NCBI GenBank assembly: GCA_034620365.1 | Contig: JAQGEQ010000048.1 | Location: 1,612,001-1,676,000, forward strand | DNA length: 64,000 bases | Source: Pegea sp. RAD2-039 | Taxonomy: Eukaryota > Chordata > Thaliacea > Salpida > Salpidae | Direction of reading: 5' to 3' | Shown here: piece by piece, positions 12,003 through 23,222 of the stretch | Layout: every line of letters starts with the position of its first letter | Position numbering within the stretch: position 1 is the stretch's first letter | Made by a program: the position numbers and the translations under genes | Notes under the pieces: generated by a model | Database searches by the model: none | The model's input: the letters and a program-made list of their open reading frames with translations, nothing else | Told to the model about the DNA's origin: nothing

Positions 12003-13630
12003 CAATTAAGTTGTGGATAATTGTAAAAATAAAAATGGATCAATCAATTGCTAACAGTTAAGTTGTTTTAATGAGGCAAATGACTTTTTTACTTCAGTGG
12101 ACAAACAGTTGGTTATTACATTCAGTATTCATATAATAATTGTTTACAAGACAATAACAATGGACATTTTTGGATATTTTACAATGCTGTAGTTAAAGAA
12201 ATGAAGCGAAATTGTGCAAATGGTGAGTTACATTTAGTAGAACTTGACAAAGTAACTATAAAAGTTAAGTTTTACTTTGATAAGATGTGATTTGTATTAA
12301 GTGCATAACCTTAAAAATGTTTGCTAATTAGACCTAGATTACATATATTGCTTATACTCTTTTTAAAAAGTAAATATAATTAGGAAGTGAAATATTGATA
12401 AGGGGAAAAATTTTGGCTGAACAAAATCAAGTTTCAGAGGAATTATTTAATAACTAAGTTGTAAATCGCTGAATTTGAAATCGATATTGAAAATGGTGCT
12501 CATACTTTTTCAGAGCATTGGTTAATTCATTAAGTTTTTTCCTTTCAAATATCCTTTTTTTTCAACATTTTACTTTTTTAGTTAAAAAACTAATTCTTTG
12601 CAAATCTAGTTATGTACTTGTAAAAAATGTCAAATAACATTTTGTGCAATTTATATTGTTATATACTGTGATAAGGCATACAAAATGATTTTTTAAATTA
12701 TTAATAATAACAAAAATCTCCAAAAGGAAACAATTTATAGAATTAAAGATAAATAAAAAAAATCATAGGGCTAAATTTATAAAAAAAAAAAACAATTCAG
12801 ACAAACATCACTTGAGATTTAGAAAAGTTTTTAAGGCTTTGAATATTCTCTTGTATTTTAACCAAAACAATTATAAAGATATTTTTGCTTCAATTTTGAT
12901 TTTGAAGAAAAAAAGGTTTTTCAATAGGATCGTTAAACTATATACTGAATCTGTTTTTTTTGTATTGTAGAATTTATACTTAGATTTTTTATTAGTAATA
13001 TATTTATTGTGAATAAACTGAAGTTGAAAATAAAATCAATCTATTTTTTTTTAAATTTTTGTTTTGTATTCTTCATTTTGCTAAAATAAATTCAAGGTGA
13101 TTTACAAAATAAACAGTTGGTAAACATTATCAGTTCAGATGAAATTTTTGATAAATAAAATTGTTTCGAAAAACAATTTTTTTCACAATTATTCAATTAT
13201 ATCTTTAGACATTTCAAATGATTAGTCATAAACGCTTCAGGCTGTTTTTGTTAGTTTTCTGAATGTCAAAAACTTCACTTAAGTAGAGTAATCCTTTTAT
13301 GCTTGACGTAATATAAGAAATTTGTTTTTTTTAAGTATTAAAGCTAGCAAGCACAAAAAAATATTACTTTGTTAAGTTAAGATTTATTCATTTATTAAGA
13401 TGATCTATAATGTATAAAATGATATTAGTATAATGACAAAAAATTCATATTGTTTAAAAATTTATAAAAAAAAACAATTAACTTATTTGTAAACAGTTTT
13501 AGGATTATTAATTTTCAATTCTAGAATATTTTATTTATTAAAATAATATCATTGTTATATTTCAGGGTACTACTACTATCTGTTACATCTATTTCTCATT
13601 TTATATCAAATATTAACTATATATACAATT
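12003..13630. other. intergenic, AT-rich
   Basis: Many homopolymer runs and stop codons in all frames. I see no gene, RNA or recognisable repeat. Confidence 0.5.
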
Positions 13631-13635
13631 ATATA

Positions 13636-13705
13636 TTATTTGTACGAATTATCTGGAGATGCTCTTTTTAGAAACCCCCCTTCGCGTTGATTGTAATAAA
13701 TGAAT
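13636..13705 (+). mobile_element. CR1-like 3' tail, plus orientation
   Basis: GATGCTCTTTTTAGAAACCC followed by TTCGCGTTGATTGTAATAAA and TGAATAAA matches, on the plus strand, the reverse complement of the tail of the 11562-12002 copy. Only the last 70 bases of the element are present. Confidence 0.6.
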
Positions 13706-14880
13706 AAAAAATACGAAGAAAAATTTTTCATTTTAATAATAAGTTTCACTAAGTTTTATAGATTTGAATTTATTTTAATAAAAACACAAATAATTATAAT
13801 AAAAATTTGATTTGGCTGAAAATTAATGTCATGTTAAAACTAAATATTTTAAAAACATGATTGTTTGTCACTAAACATTTTGTAAGACTTTTTAAAATGT
13901 TTGAATATTTTAGTAAATTAAATTGTATTTGCGTTTGTTATTAATATTGCAATAAAAGTTTGATCTACAAGATTAAATTTTTGTAAGATGAAATCTGATT
14001 GAGATAAAATAAAAATATCACTTTTGACTAACTCAGAAACTTCTAGTTTTCTCAGCATAATTGTCGTTACAAAAATACTTTCGGTTTAACCAACAGGTTG
14101 TTTTTGCGAATATTAAAAGTGTTGTGGTCAATGTTTTGTTTTCATTTCAAAGTACCGGCACTTTAAATGACTTTTCTAAACTTTGTGTACTAAATAACAA
14201 TGTTTTAAAGTTTAGAAAGTAATTTATGCTGAAGTAAATATCAAAGACACCTTTTATATTAAAGTTTTCAGGTTATATTGAGTTAAAGAAATTATTTGAT
14301 CTGAGCTGGCTGCTTAGGACGTAGGATTCTTTATGATCCTTTCAAATTGTTGTTTAAAAGTTAAAAATTAATTTTTGCTTTGACAAGTGAATTACAATAA
14401 TTAATGATACAACTGTTTAGTCACTTGCAAATGTCCAAATTCACTTTATTTCGAAAATTGACTAAAACTTGTTTAATACAAAATACCACAATTAATAAAT
14501 TTAAAACAGTTATTATTTTAATGAAGTTTTCAAAATAAAATGTTGAGTCAATTCGTTTCAAAAAGAAATGAATCTCTAAATATTTCATGATGTTGCAAAT
14601 AACATCAATTCAAAATAAAGTGGTTTTACCACAGTTGAAAAATTAAGTTTTGTAAAAAGCTTTATTTTGTAAAACCATTTTTAAATAATAGAAAAATATT
14701 CAATTTTTCTAACTGTATTTTTCATATTGTTTAATGATCAGATTTATTTCAATTTTATTTCATAATTTCATTTTTAACTTTGTTTCATTGAATAGAGTTC
14801 TCTAAACTTCAAATGATTATCAGTATTTCAATTTGAATTAAACTTTATTGGAGTCACAACACAAATGCTAGACCCATTCG
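13706..14880. other. intergenic, AT-rich
   Basis: No coding potential or repeat recognised. The last part leads into the promoter region of the gene at 15186. Confidence 0.5.
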
Positions 14881-14892
14881 CAAAGAACGGTT

Positions 14893-14906
14893 GTTTCTAT
14901 AGAAAC
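14893..14906 (+). promoter_or_regulatory. X-box (RFX-type) palindrome
   Basis: GTTTCTATAGAAAC is a perfect 14-base palindrome and matches every position of the RFX/DAF-19 X-box consensus RYYNYYATRRNRAC. It lies about 280 bases upstream of the start codon at 15186. RFX factors switch on ciliary genes in animals. A role here is inferred from motif and position. Confidence 0.5.
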
Positions 14907-15185
14907 TAGAGCTTCTACTATCAGTTAGCATCCATTAACAACGTTTGCTTTCACCTTTACGTCTAGAATTTTGATCTAAGCTGACATAAGAAAGCTTAAG
15001 AGGTTTTACAAAATTTATTAAAGAGCAAAACAAACAACAACATATAAAAAGTTTGAATAAAATTACTTACTATCAGATGATGAAAGAGAAGAAAAAGGTA
15101 AAAGAAGTAAGTTTAGCTGTCACTGTTTGATTCAGCTTGTGACTGTTACAGCTGTTGAAAAAAATATTTATAGAAAGTATACGAG

Positions 15186-16770
15186 ATGTTTATAACTGTT
15201 TGCTTTGGTCATGATGAGCAAGTTTTATTCAACACAGATTGCAATGTTCGTCATTTTATAGATAGTTTAAAGAAAAGATGCCGAGTAAGTGCAACAGTGG
15301 AACAAGTTGACTTGTCACATGAATGTGGTTTGTTAATATTCAGCAATTTTTGTTAAAGTTATAAAATATGTTTATTTATTGATCTATTGACTAAAATAAA
15401 GTCATTTTATTTAAGTTATTTGAAAAGAATTAAACTTTTTTTGTAAAAAGTCAAAAAGTTTAGGTTAGCTCTTAATTCAGTCAAACAACTTTTTGCAGAT
15501 AACTTATTTCTTCTTTATCATAAATATTTGTTTGATACTCAAAATTGCAGATTTACTTTAAAACCCATAAATAAACTTAAAGATTTTGGTTTCAAATTAA
15601 ATCTTCTTAATATCCTTTTTATCTTTATGATATTCTTCTTTCACATTATAAAACATTTACCCACAAACGAATTCATATAAAAAATTGAAATAATACAAAA
15701 ACTTTTTCAATAAATGCATGGATGTACAAAAACGTCTTTTCCAAAATGATTGGCTACTTGTAGCTTTTAAATTAGGAAAACAATTTATTAGCAGTAAATA
15801 TTTGCTACTTCCCAAGTGGTTTTCTGTGGTTTTAGGTATTTAATCGATACACAAATATTGATAAAACTACAAAATAAATAATTTATTGCACTTACTAATT
15901 AGAGTTGATTTCAGTAAAAGCTGCTTGATAATTATTTATAACATGAATCAGCAATAGAAAATCTTAAATTCAGTTTAACCAATGTTTACTTGTATATATG
16001 CAAGGGTTGCTTGTTGGAATCAGCTCTATGGGTCTAGATGAAAGAATTGCAAGTGTTTGCTCTCCTTTTTCAACTTATATACTTTTGGAAAAGAGGCCAA
16101 TATCAAATGAACTCACACAAAGTTTTAATAAAAGATCAAGCAAAAAGAAGATCATACAAGAAAAAAATGATCAAAATCAAACAGCAAAAAAAGTAAGAAA
16201 TCAAATCTGTAAAAAAAGTTATATATTTTAAATTAGGTTCGATTTTCTACTGAAACTGAACAAGCAAAAATATTTGATGCTTATCTTTACTACCCACTTC
16301 TACAAGATGTCTATTTACACTATCCTGATTATTACTTTCATCGAAATAAAGAAGAGAAAAGAGCTTATTTGAAAAAACTCAAAGGTGATTTTTAAATATT
16401 TATCTCTTTTTTTTATAAATAAACAAAACTAATAGAGTTATTTATATAAACTTTGCTGTGTACTTTTCATCTAATTTGATTTCTTTTAAAACATAGAAAC
16501 AAGAGAGATTTAACCTGGTTGTTGTTTCATGAACATTTGATAATCATGTTATGAGCCTGAGAAAAAAAACAGTTTGAATTATGACAATTTTTCAAAACTT
16601 TTAGTTTTTAATTTACAGAAATAGGTCGTGGATCAAGGAATGAATTCAATCTAAAACACCGCAAATCTTTATACCCAACTCCAATTTCTCGTTCTAAGTT
16701 TGAACCTTCAGTTACTTTAAAGTCTGTTGATACTAAAGGTATTGCAAGCCGTCGATTGACTTTAATTTGA
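15186..16770 (+). CDS. C22orf15/CXorf65-family protein
   Basis: Four exons: 15186-15327, 16005-16192, 16237-16384 and 16619-16770. All phases agree; the product is 209 residues. The N-terminus MFITVCFGHDEQVLFNT-C followed by L+++C....E.VDL..E.GLL matches the start of human C22orf15 and CXorf65 (MFI.....G....LVNT.C...). This small ubiquitin-like-fold domain is otherwise uncharacterised. The middle holds YILLEKRPIS; the second half holds a YYPLLQDVYLHYPDYYFH segment, comparable to the Leu/His/Tyr-rich segment of the vertebrate proteins, and a basic tail. No signal peptide or membrane segment is seen. The family is reported mostly from ciliated animals, and a perfect X-box lies upstream, so a ciliary role is a reasonable inference. 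An alternative last exon may exist at 17784-17946. Confidence 0.75.
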
Positions 16771-16949
16771 TCATATTTTTTCAAGTATTTTTTTTGAAAA
16801 TAAGTGATTAAATTTGAGCAAAATTAATTTCAAAAGTTTTTTTAAGTTAATCTGTTTGACTGAAATTCGTAAACCGAAGCAGCAGGTAGAAGAAAGTTAA
16901 AAGTCATATTTCCTTCTATGTACATGAGATTTTAATATATCATCTCCAC

Positions 16950-17207
16950 TCTTTAGACCCGCTGCTCGTAACACAGCCAAGTGACCAGGAATAATAATGT
17001 CAAGGTCAACGGGTTGTAGGGTTTCTGCTTGGGTTCACTCCCATAGCTTTTGCTTCTTCTGAAATAACCACAAGGTTTAGCTGAGAATGATACTTTCCAC
17101 TTGATAGGTGGCGTAATATAGCGTGGCATGCTATATCTTTAAAGACGAGGTGGGATTTGAACTCACGCTTTCAAAGCCAATTGACTAAACAACTCGTTGA
17201 TCGCGTC
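16950..17207 (-). mobile_element. tRNA-derived SINE
   Basis: On the minus strand 17207-17144 reads as a worn tRNA. Its 5' GACG pairs with the 3' CGTC, there is an A-box-like stretch, and the B box is GAGTTCAAATCCCACC. It is followed towards lower coordinates by a body of about 190 bases that is much GC-richer than its flanks, with the words ACCCGTTGACCTTGAC and TGTTACGAGCAGCGGGTC. A tRNA head plus an unrelated body is the layout of a tRNA SINE. The exact ends are uncertain. Confidence 0.65.
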
Positions 17208-17783
17208 TTGATTATCTGAATCTAATTTGTATTAATGAAGGAGAAAAGAGCTAAGATTAGAGCTAGAGTGGTTAACTCAGTATTTATAAAATATCCAATT
17301 TACAGTTTAATGATAACTTGTAATTTTTTTTAAATGGGAACCAATCGAAAAATGAGAAGCAAAAAATATCTCAAAGTTACTTGATTGACAAATAAGAACA
17401 TTGAAAGTATATTAAAAAATTTCATAAAAACAACTTATTTAAAATAAGTGAAAAATGTTCTTTCAAGTATTGCAGTCTTTGTTTATAAATTAGAATTTTT
17501 TTATAAGAATGAAGAACAAACTATTTTGAGCAAACTCTTGTAGGGAGACGTAAATGCTTTTACTGGTTTGACTTGGAGCGGTAACAAACTCGAAAAGCTA
17601 CTTTTAAAGCAGGTGCAGTTTAGAAGTTTACTAAACTCGACAATACAAGCAACAACAAAAAACTATAAGATCTCAGTGAGACTGTTGACACAAGAAAGAT
17701 ATATTAGAATAATGATAACCAGAAATCATTTCTAAAAATGAATAAAAACATTTGAAATAATAAAATAATTACTCCATTTTTAG

Positions 17784-17946
17784 ATCTAACTCTTACTCAC
17801 CACTATTAGTTAGTCTTTACCCCCGCTTAAATGACAAAGTAATTTTGAAAGCAAGGATTTGCAGCAAAGCTCAAAAATATCATTTTTTTGAAGAATCATA
17901 TCAAGGTCAGGATATTATTGTACATCTCAATGATTTAGCAAATTAA
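17784..17946 (+). CDS. possible alternative last exon of the C22orf15-like gene
   Basis: A pyrimidine-rich acceptor ending at 17783 opens a frame of 53 codons to a TAA at 17944-17946. It contains YSPLLVSLYPRLNDKVILKA and a KAQKYHFFEESYQ stretch. It needs phase 2. Exon 4 of the upstream gene has two phase-2 GT sites (before GTCTGT at about 16719, and before GTTTGA at about 16698) that could feed it, so a longer isoform is possible. The composition and openness look like real coding sequence. It could also belong to a separate gene whose other exons I do not see. Confidence 0.4.
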
Positions 17947-18473
17947 AGTATTTTTTCTACTAACATATTGCCACATATAGTTAAACTAACATTAGTTAAA
18001 CTAAATCTCTGACTTAAGGTTAAGTCTACTAATAAAATTGCAATAATGATTATTAATTGCAGATAAGTTGTTTTGTAAAATTAACAAATTTAGTTGAAGA
18101 AAAACAATTTTTAATTTAGCTTACACATCTAGATTAAATAACTTTATAAATTTTACAAACAGTGTAAACATTTCATTCAAGTATTATGAAACGTTTAGAA
18201 TAACTGATGAAACTGATTCTAAACTTATTCACAGTTATATTAATTAAATATTATATTATAAAATAAATATTATAATACAGTTATATTATTAGACTATAAT
18301 AACATTTAAGTTTAAAAAGATACTTTATAAAACACCATTTTATATTTTTTAAACTATCAAATTAAGACAAGCAGCCTTAAATTTTAGTAGTGGCAATTAA
18401 TTTAGCAACAGAGATAGTATATTGTCAATAGTTCCTGACATATAAAAGTTGTTTCGATTTCAACTATAACTTT

Positions 18474-18546
18474 TATTATTCATTTATTGCAATAAAGGCG
18501 AAGGAGGGTGCCTGAAGAGAGTACTCTCGCTAACAAACATTCTCAC
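18474..18546 (-). mobile_element. CR1-like 3' tail
   Basis: TTGCAATAAAGGCGAAGGAGG, then GGTGCCTGAAGAGAG and CTCGCTAACAAACATTCTC, is nearly identical to the 3' end of the copy at 11562. Only about 70 bases remain, an extreme 5' truncation. Confidence 0.75.
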
Positions 18547-21500
18547 AAATAATAACGTTTTTCATTTTATAAAATTTTATTATTCTTCTGTTATAAATAT
18601 ACCTCCCAAATCTTTTGGAGAAAATAAAACTCGAAAGATTGTAGAAAATACGTTTTAGAATAAGAATTTTATAATTTATGATTAATAACCAAAGCAGCTT
18701 AAAATATATAAAATTAAACTTTTGTGTGTTACAATTTGTATCCAATTTATACCAAGGTGTTTTCATTAAAGTAGTTAAAATAAAAAAAAAGTATTTTTAG
18801 GTTACCTAAAAGCTCAGCTTGAAAAGTGTTTTGTTTATTTTTACAAGTTTATAAAAGTTACTTTTGCACATTAAAAAAGCGTAGTCTAAACAAAACACAT
18901 AATAAAAAGTAATAGGATACCATATAGTACAAAGAATATAGATTATTTAAAACTGAAGTTTGAAAAATAACCTAAAAGACGGAATATAAATTTCCCCAAA
19001 AGGAATAAGACTTAAATAAATAGTTTTAATTACATTCTATAAATGGAATGATATAGATACAGAATATGTAAAAGTAACCTAAAAAAATTAGATTCTAAAT
19101 TAAGATAAGATGTCTTGTTGTTCTTAACATATCAATAAATTAAAAGTTTTCACTTAATCTATTTTGACATGAAATGTTTTGCTCAATTACTATGAAAAAT
19201 GGATATCAATATGAGTAACTGCTAAAATACAAAAAGTTGCTCGTATTACATAAAAACTTTTTATATGACTTAAATCTGTTTATAAAAGTTAATTTTTGTA
19301 GGACATAAAATATGTTTTTTTCTGGTAATTAATTTCACTTAGCTATTTTTAAATATCAATATCCCAGTCAAATGTAAAGGTATTTGTTTTTCTAACAAAG
19401 GTTTCAGTTGTTTATTGAAAAAAGTGGGTTTGGAGACTATTTCCTACTATTTAGAATTATTATATAGCTTTTAAAAATTAAGCTAGTGATTTATCTGAGC
19501 TTTAGATAAGTGTAGAGTAGATTTTAGTTAGATGTAGATGATTACTATTAGCTGATGATTTTATTTTAAACCTTCTACAATAAAATCTTTGGTTACTTTT
19601 TTAAACAACAAACAAATATTATTTAAGCTGACTTTTGTTTTTTATAATGTCTTAAAAAGCCTCATAAAATATTTAAACTAAAAAAGTTGTATAATTTATA
19701 TAGTATAGAATGCATTAGTGCTTTAAATGATCTATTGGTGAAAGTTTGAAAGTTTTTTCTTATAAACCACTTATACATTATTCGATATTATTAGTTGATG
19801 CGTAATATTCTGAGTTCTATTTATCATGAAATGTTTAAAAAGGAAATATCAATAAATAGTACGCCAAAAAATCTAAAAAAATATTGATCAGTTAAAACAT
19901 TTAGTTTTGGTTGCTGATGAATTTCTATTTTAAGCTTTAATTAACAAACTGATTACGCATAAAGATGCCAGTCGAAATTTATATTAAAATAAGCTAATAT
20001 TTGTTGCTGACATTGAGTCCTGTAAGTAAAATATTCATTTTGTAAGAATAAGTAGTTTGAGATTATAATACTTCCATATTTCAGAAACTCTTCCAAAATT
20101 CAAAAACAGTTAATTTAGGTTTTTTTAGGAATCGTAGCTCACAAAAATCAAATAAAAAAAATTGAAAATTGATAGAATTTATTTCCTATTCAAATATTTG
20201 CTAGTCTTAAAATGTTCGTGCAATGAGATTGTATTCAAGTTTTGTTTGATCTGTGAAAATGTCAAAGCTTAATAAAATTCACTTCAAAAATAATTTATAG
20301 ATTCTAAATTACTTCAACTTGAGCATTTTTGAAATGTTATTAAACTTATATATAGTCGGAGTAAAAAGATTAAATGATAATAAAACATTGTTTTTGTTGT
20401 ATTTTTTGATTTGTGCAAAAAGTTTATACTTAAAATTGCTAATTTCATTGTGAGTTTATCATGTCAGCTTACATCATATAGGATTGTTACTACACATCTA
20501 TTAGTATTGGCTAAAAAGTTTGATTTAACAGGTATATATTGCTTAATGCAAATATTTCTGGTGTTTACTATTTAGAAAAACAACTTTTTATGAGTAATAC
20601 AAATACCGATGCTTTTTAAATAATTTTCAAATAGTACTTAATGGGGTTTTTTAATATTGCCTTTTTGCAAATCAAACATAAACTCAAACTGCAAGATAGT
20701 AAAAAATAAATGGTTAAACTTCTAATCCAACTATTTGTTAATTAAAAAAAATTTTCTGTGTATAAGTTCTGTGAATATAGCTGGTTTGGGGGTTATATGA
20801 ACAAGTTGTTCACTATTAAAAAATATAAACATAGAACAATTTGTCTCTTAATTATCATAACAAAATGCCTCAACCACTTGTAGCGCATTAAGTTTAAAAC
20901 ATTAACAGATTTCTCAGCTGTCATAGATCATGGTACATTTTGATGCATTTTTACAGAGCTTTTATTTCAGTTCTTTTAATGATTTATGTTTCATCATAAT
21001 TTTAATTAATATGAATACACAATTATCTAATGGCATATGCTATCTAATAGCAACTTTGTAATTATTTATATATAATGCCCCAAATTTTAAAAGTTATGAT
21101 TTTGTAGCATAATTGTTTTCTTATTTTAAGTGAAATTGAAGTTTCTTATGAAGCTTAAAAAATGTTGAAGATTTGGCTTAAAGTTGACTTTTATAAAATG
21201 ATGCTTTGAAATATACTGTAATAATAATTTGTTATTCTGTTAAGAGTTGTTTTATTTATAATGATAGTTTCATCTGTTAATGAAGCATTTTTTTTTATAT
21301 TTTTAGCCTATTTTTTTATATTAATATTTAAATAATTGTTTATTTGATTTGGACAGCTTTTTGATTATTTTTTATTTGTTTATATTGTATACCTACTTAC
21401 AGTTGTTTATGTTTTATGTTTAGATAATATTCATTATAGTTATTTTTGAGCTGATAATAGTAAATACAAAGTTATTTAACTATAAATATGTTGATTTTAT

Positions 21501-22540
21501 GATCAAATAGTATTTTTAAGATTGAAATTGATTATTTATATCTAAATAAAAGTTGTATAATTTCTACTCATGAAACATTTGTATATAATTTTATCAACAA
21601 TTTTGTTTAAAAGTTAAATCTAAAAAATTTAAATATTTTATGTTTCAACAAAAAATTATTAATGCATTTTTTAAAAATAGATATTACTACATCATTGAAA
21701 CTTATACTAAGTATAGCTTTTATGATTCAGAGTTTTTATTTAACTTTATCATTTATTTATTGAATTAAGACTTTGATTTATTACTATTTGTTTGATATAT
21801 TTTATGATTTTTTGCTTAGTTTTCTAGTAGCTTTCAATATTTTTTGAAACTCATAAATTGGTACAATACCTGATGATGAATATCAAAATGATGTTTTAAT
21901 TGAAAAGTATTCTTACTTGGTTTGAGTAACTAGCTTAAGTGATAGATTATTCTGCTTTTATTAAGCTTAATCATTTAGTTGAACATCTTTGAACAGTATT
22001 AAGTTTAATCTTTCTTTTGTATCAAATGTATCATTACTATGAAATATGCTTAATCTAAGGCAAACATCTTTCTTGTAGAGTTTATATGATCAGTGATTGC
22101 TTATAAAATTTATCAAATCAAATTATTTTCTTATTATGATTTCAACAACTATTTTTCTGACTTTGAGATTTTAAATTTCTAAGAATAATCTTTTCTTTGA
22201 TATGTCTTGTAAATGTTAATCCATACTTCATTAAAAGCTAAGTATTTGTTTATTTATTTAAAAAAATCTCTTATCAAGTGAACTTATTTATTATTGAGCT
22301 TTAGATTTTCAAATTATTCTTTTTGTTTGATTTTTTAAACTTTTATTTTCTAAAACTATTCAAAATTATTTTAAAATTTATTTCTAAGGATCATAAATTT
22401 TAAAGTAATTTAATAACACGAAACTTGAACATGGTTTACCAGCAAGTAACCTTTTAGAGCAGTTTTATATTTTCTTTATAGATTTACAAAAATATTATGC
22501 TTGACTGAAGCACAAAAGAGTAGAAAACAATTTATTTCTC
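18547..22540. other. gene desert, AT-rich
   Basis: About 4 kb with very low GC, frequent stops in all frames and long T or A runs. I see no gene, RNA gene or recognisable repeat. Confidence 0.5.
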
Positions 22541-22548
22541 TTATTTAG

Positions 22549-22705
22549 ACAAATGAAACTTCATTTTCTTGGTATTTTTTCCCAATTTTATCTGGGAATC
22601 ATTGATGATGCTATTGACCTCTTTGTTGAACTTAATTTTTATTTTTGTGATATTAAAGCTGTTTTAGTAAATGTCATAGATAATATTGACCTTTGCTCTC
22701 TTAAG
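22549..22705 (+). other. possible upstream coding exon
   Basis: An acceptor (ttatttag) ends at 22548 and a donor AAG/GTGATT follows 22705. Between them lies an ATG-started frame of 51 codons ending in phase 0, with FSQFYLGIIDDAIDLFVELN in its middle. An acceptor (tttagcag) just before 23179 opens a phase-0 frame that runs without a stop into the spectraplakin start, so this could encode an alternative N-terminus. There is no homology to support it. Confidence 0.22.
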
Positions 22706-23222
22706 GTGATTTAACTTTTAGTTTAATTATTGTAAAATAGTTGAATGATCTAAAACAGTTTAATTTTCTGATTGACTTGTTCTATTGTTTTTGTTTCTGA
22801 AATTTGATTTTATGTAGATTTGTTATCATCATAAAAATGTAAGCTTTTAACCATCAAAGCCGAAGTTAATTGATAGAAAAACAATTGAAATGTTAAACAA
22901 GATAAGAATGATGTTATATAAACTAAAGTACAGAAAATCCGTGCTTCAAATCTCAGTATTTATTTTCCTATTTCAAACTACCTCTTTTACATTCTAGTTT
23001 TCATGAGTCACTGATGTAAATATTTTCAAGATTTAATAACTTGTTTTATTTTTGTAGTTTTTATTCTCTTAGAAAGTTCTTTAGTAAGATAAATTGTATA
23101 TTTCTTACTTATACAGGAAAAACTGATTAAAGAAAATTTTGAAAGTTGTTCAAACTCGTAGTGCATTGATTTAGCAGGAAACAATACAGTTTATTTATTT
23201 GTCGAAGTTTTTAATTATCGTT

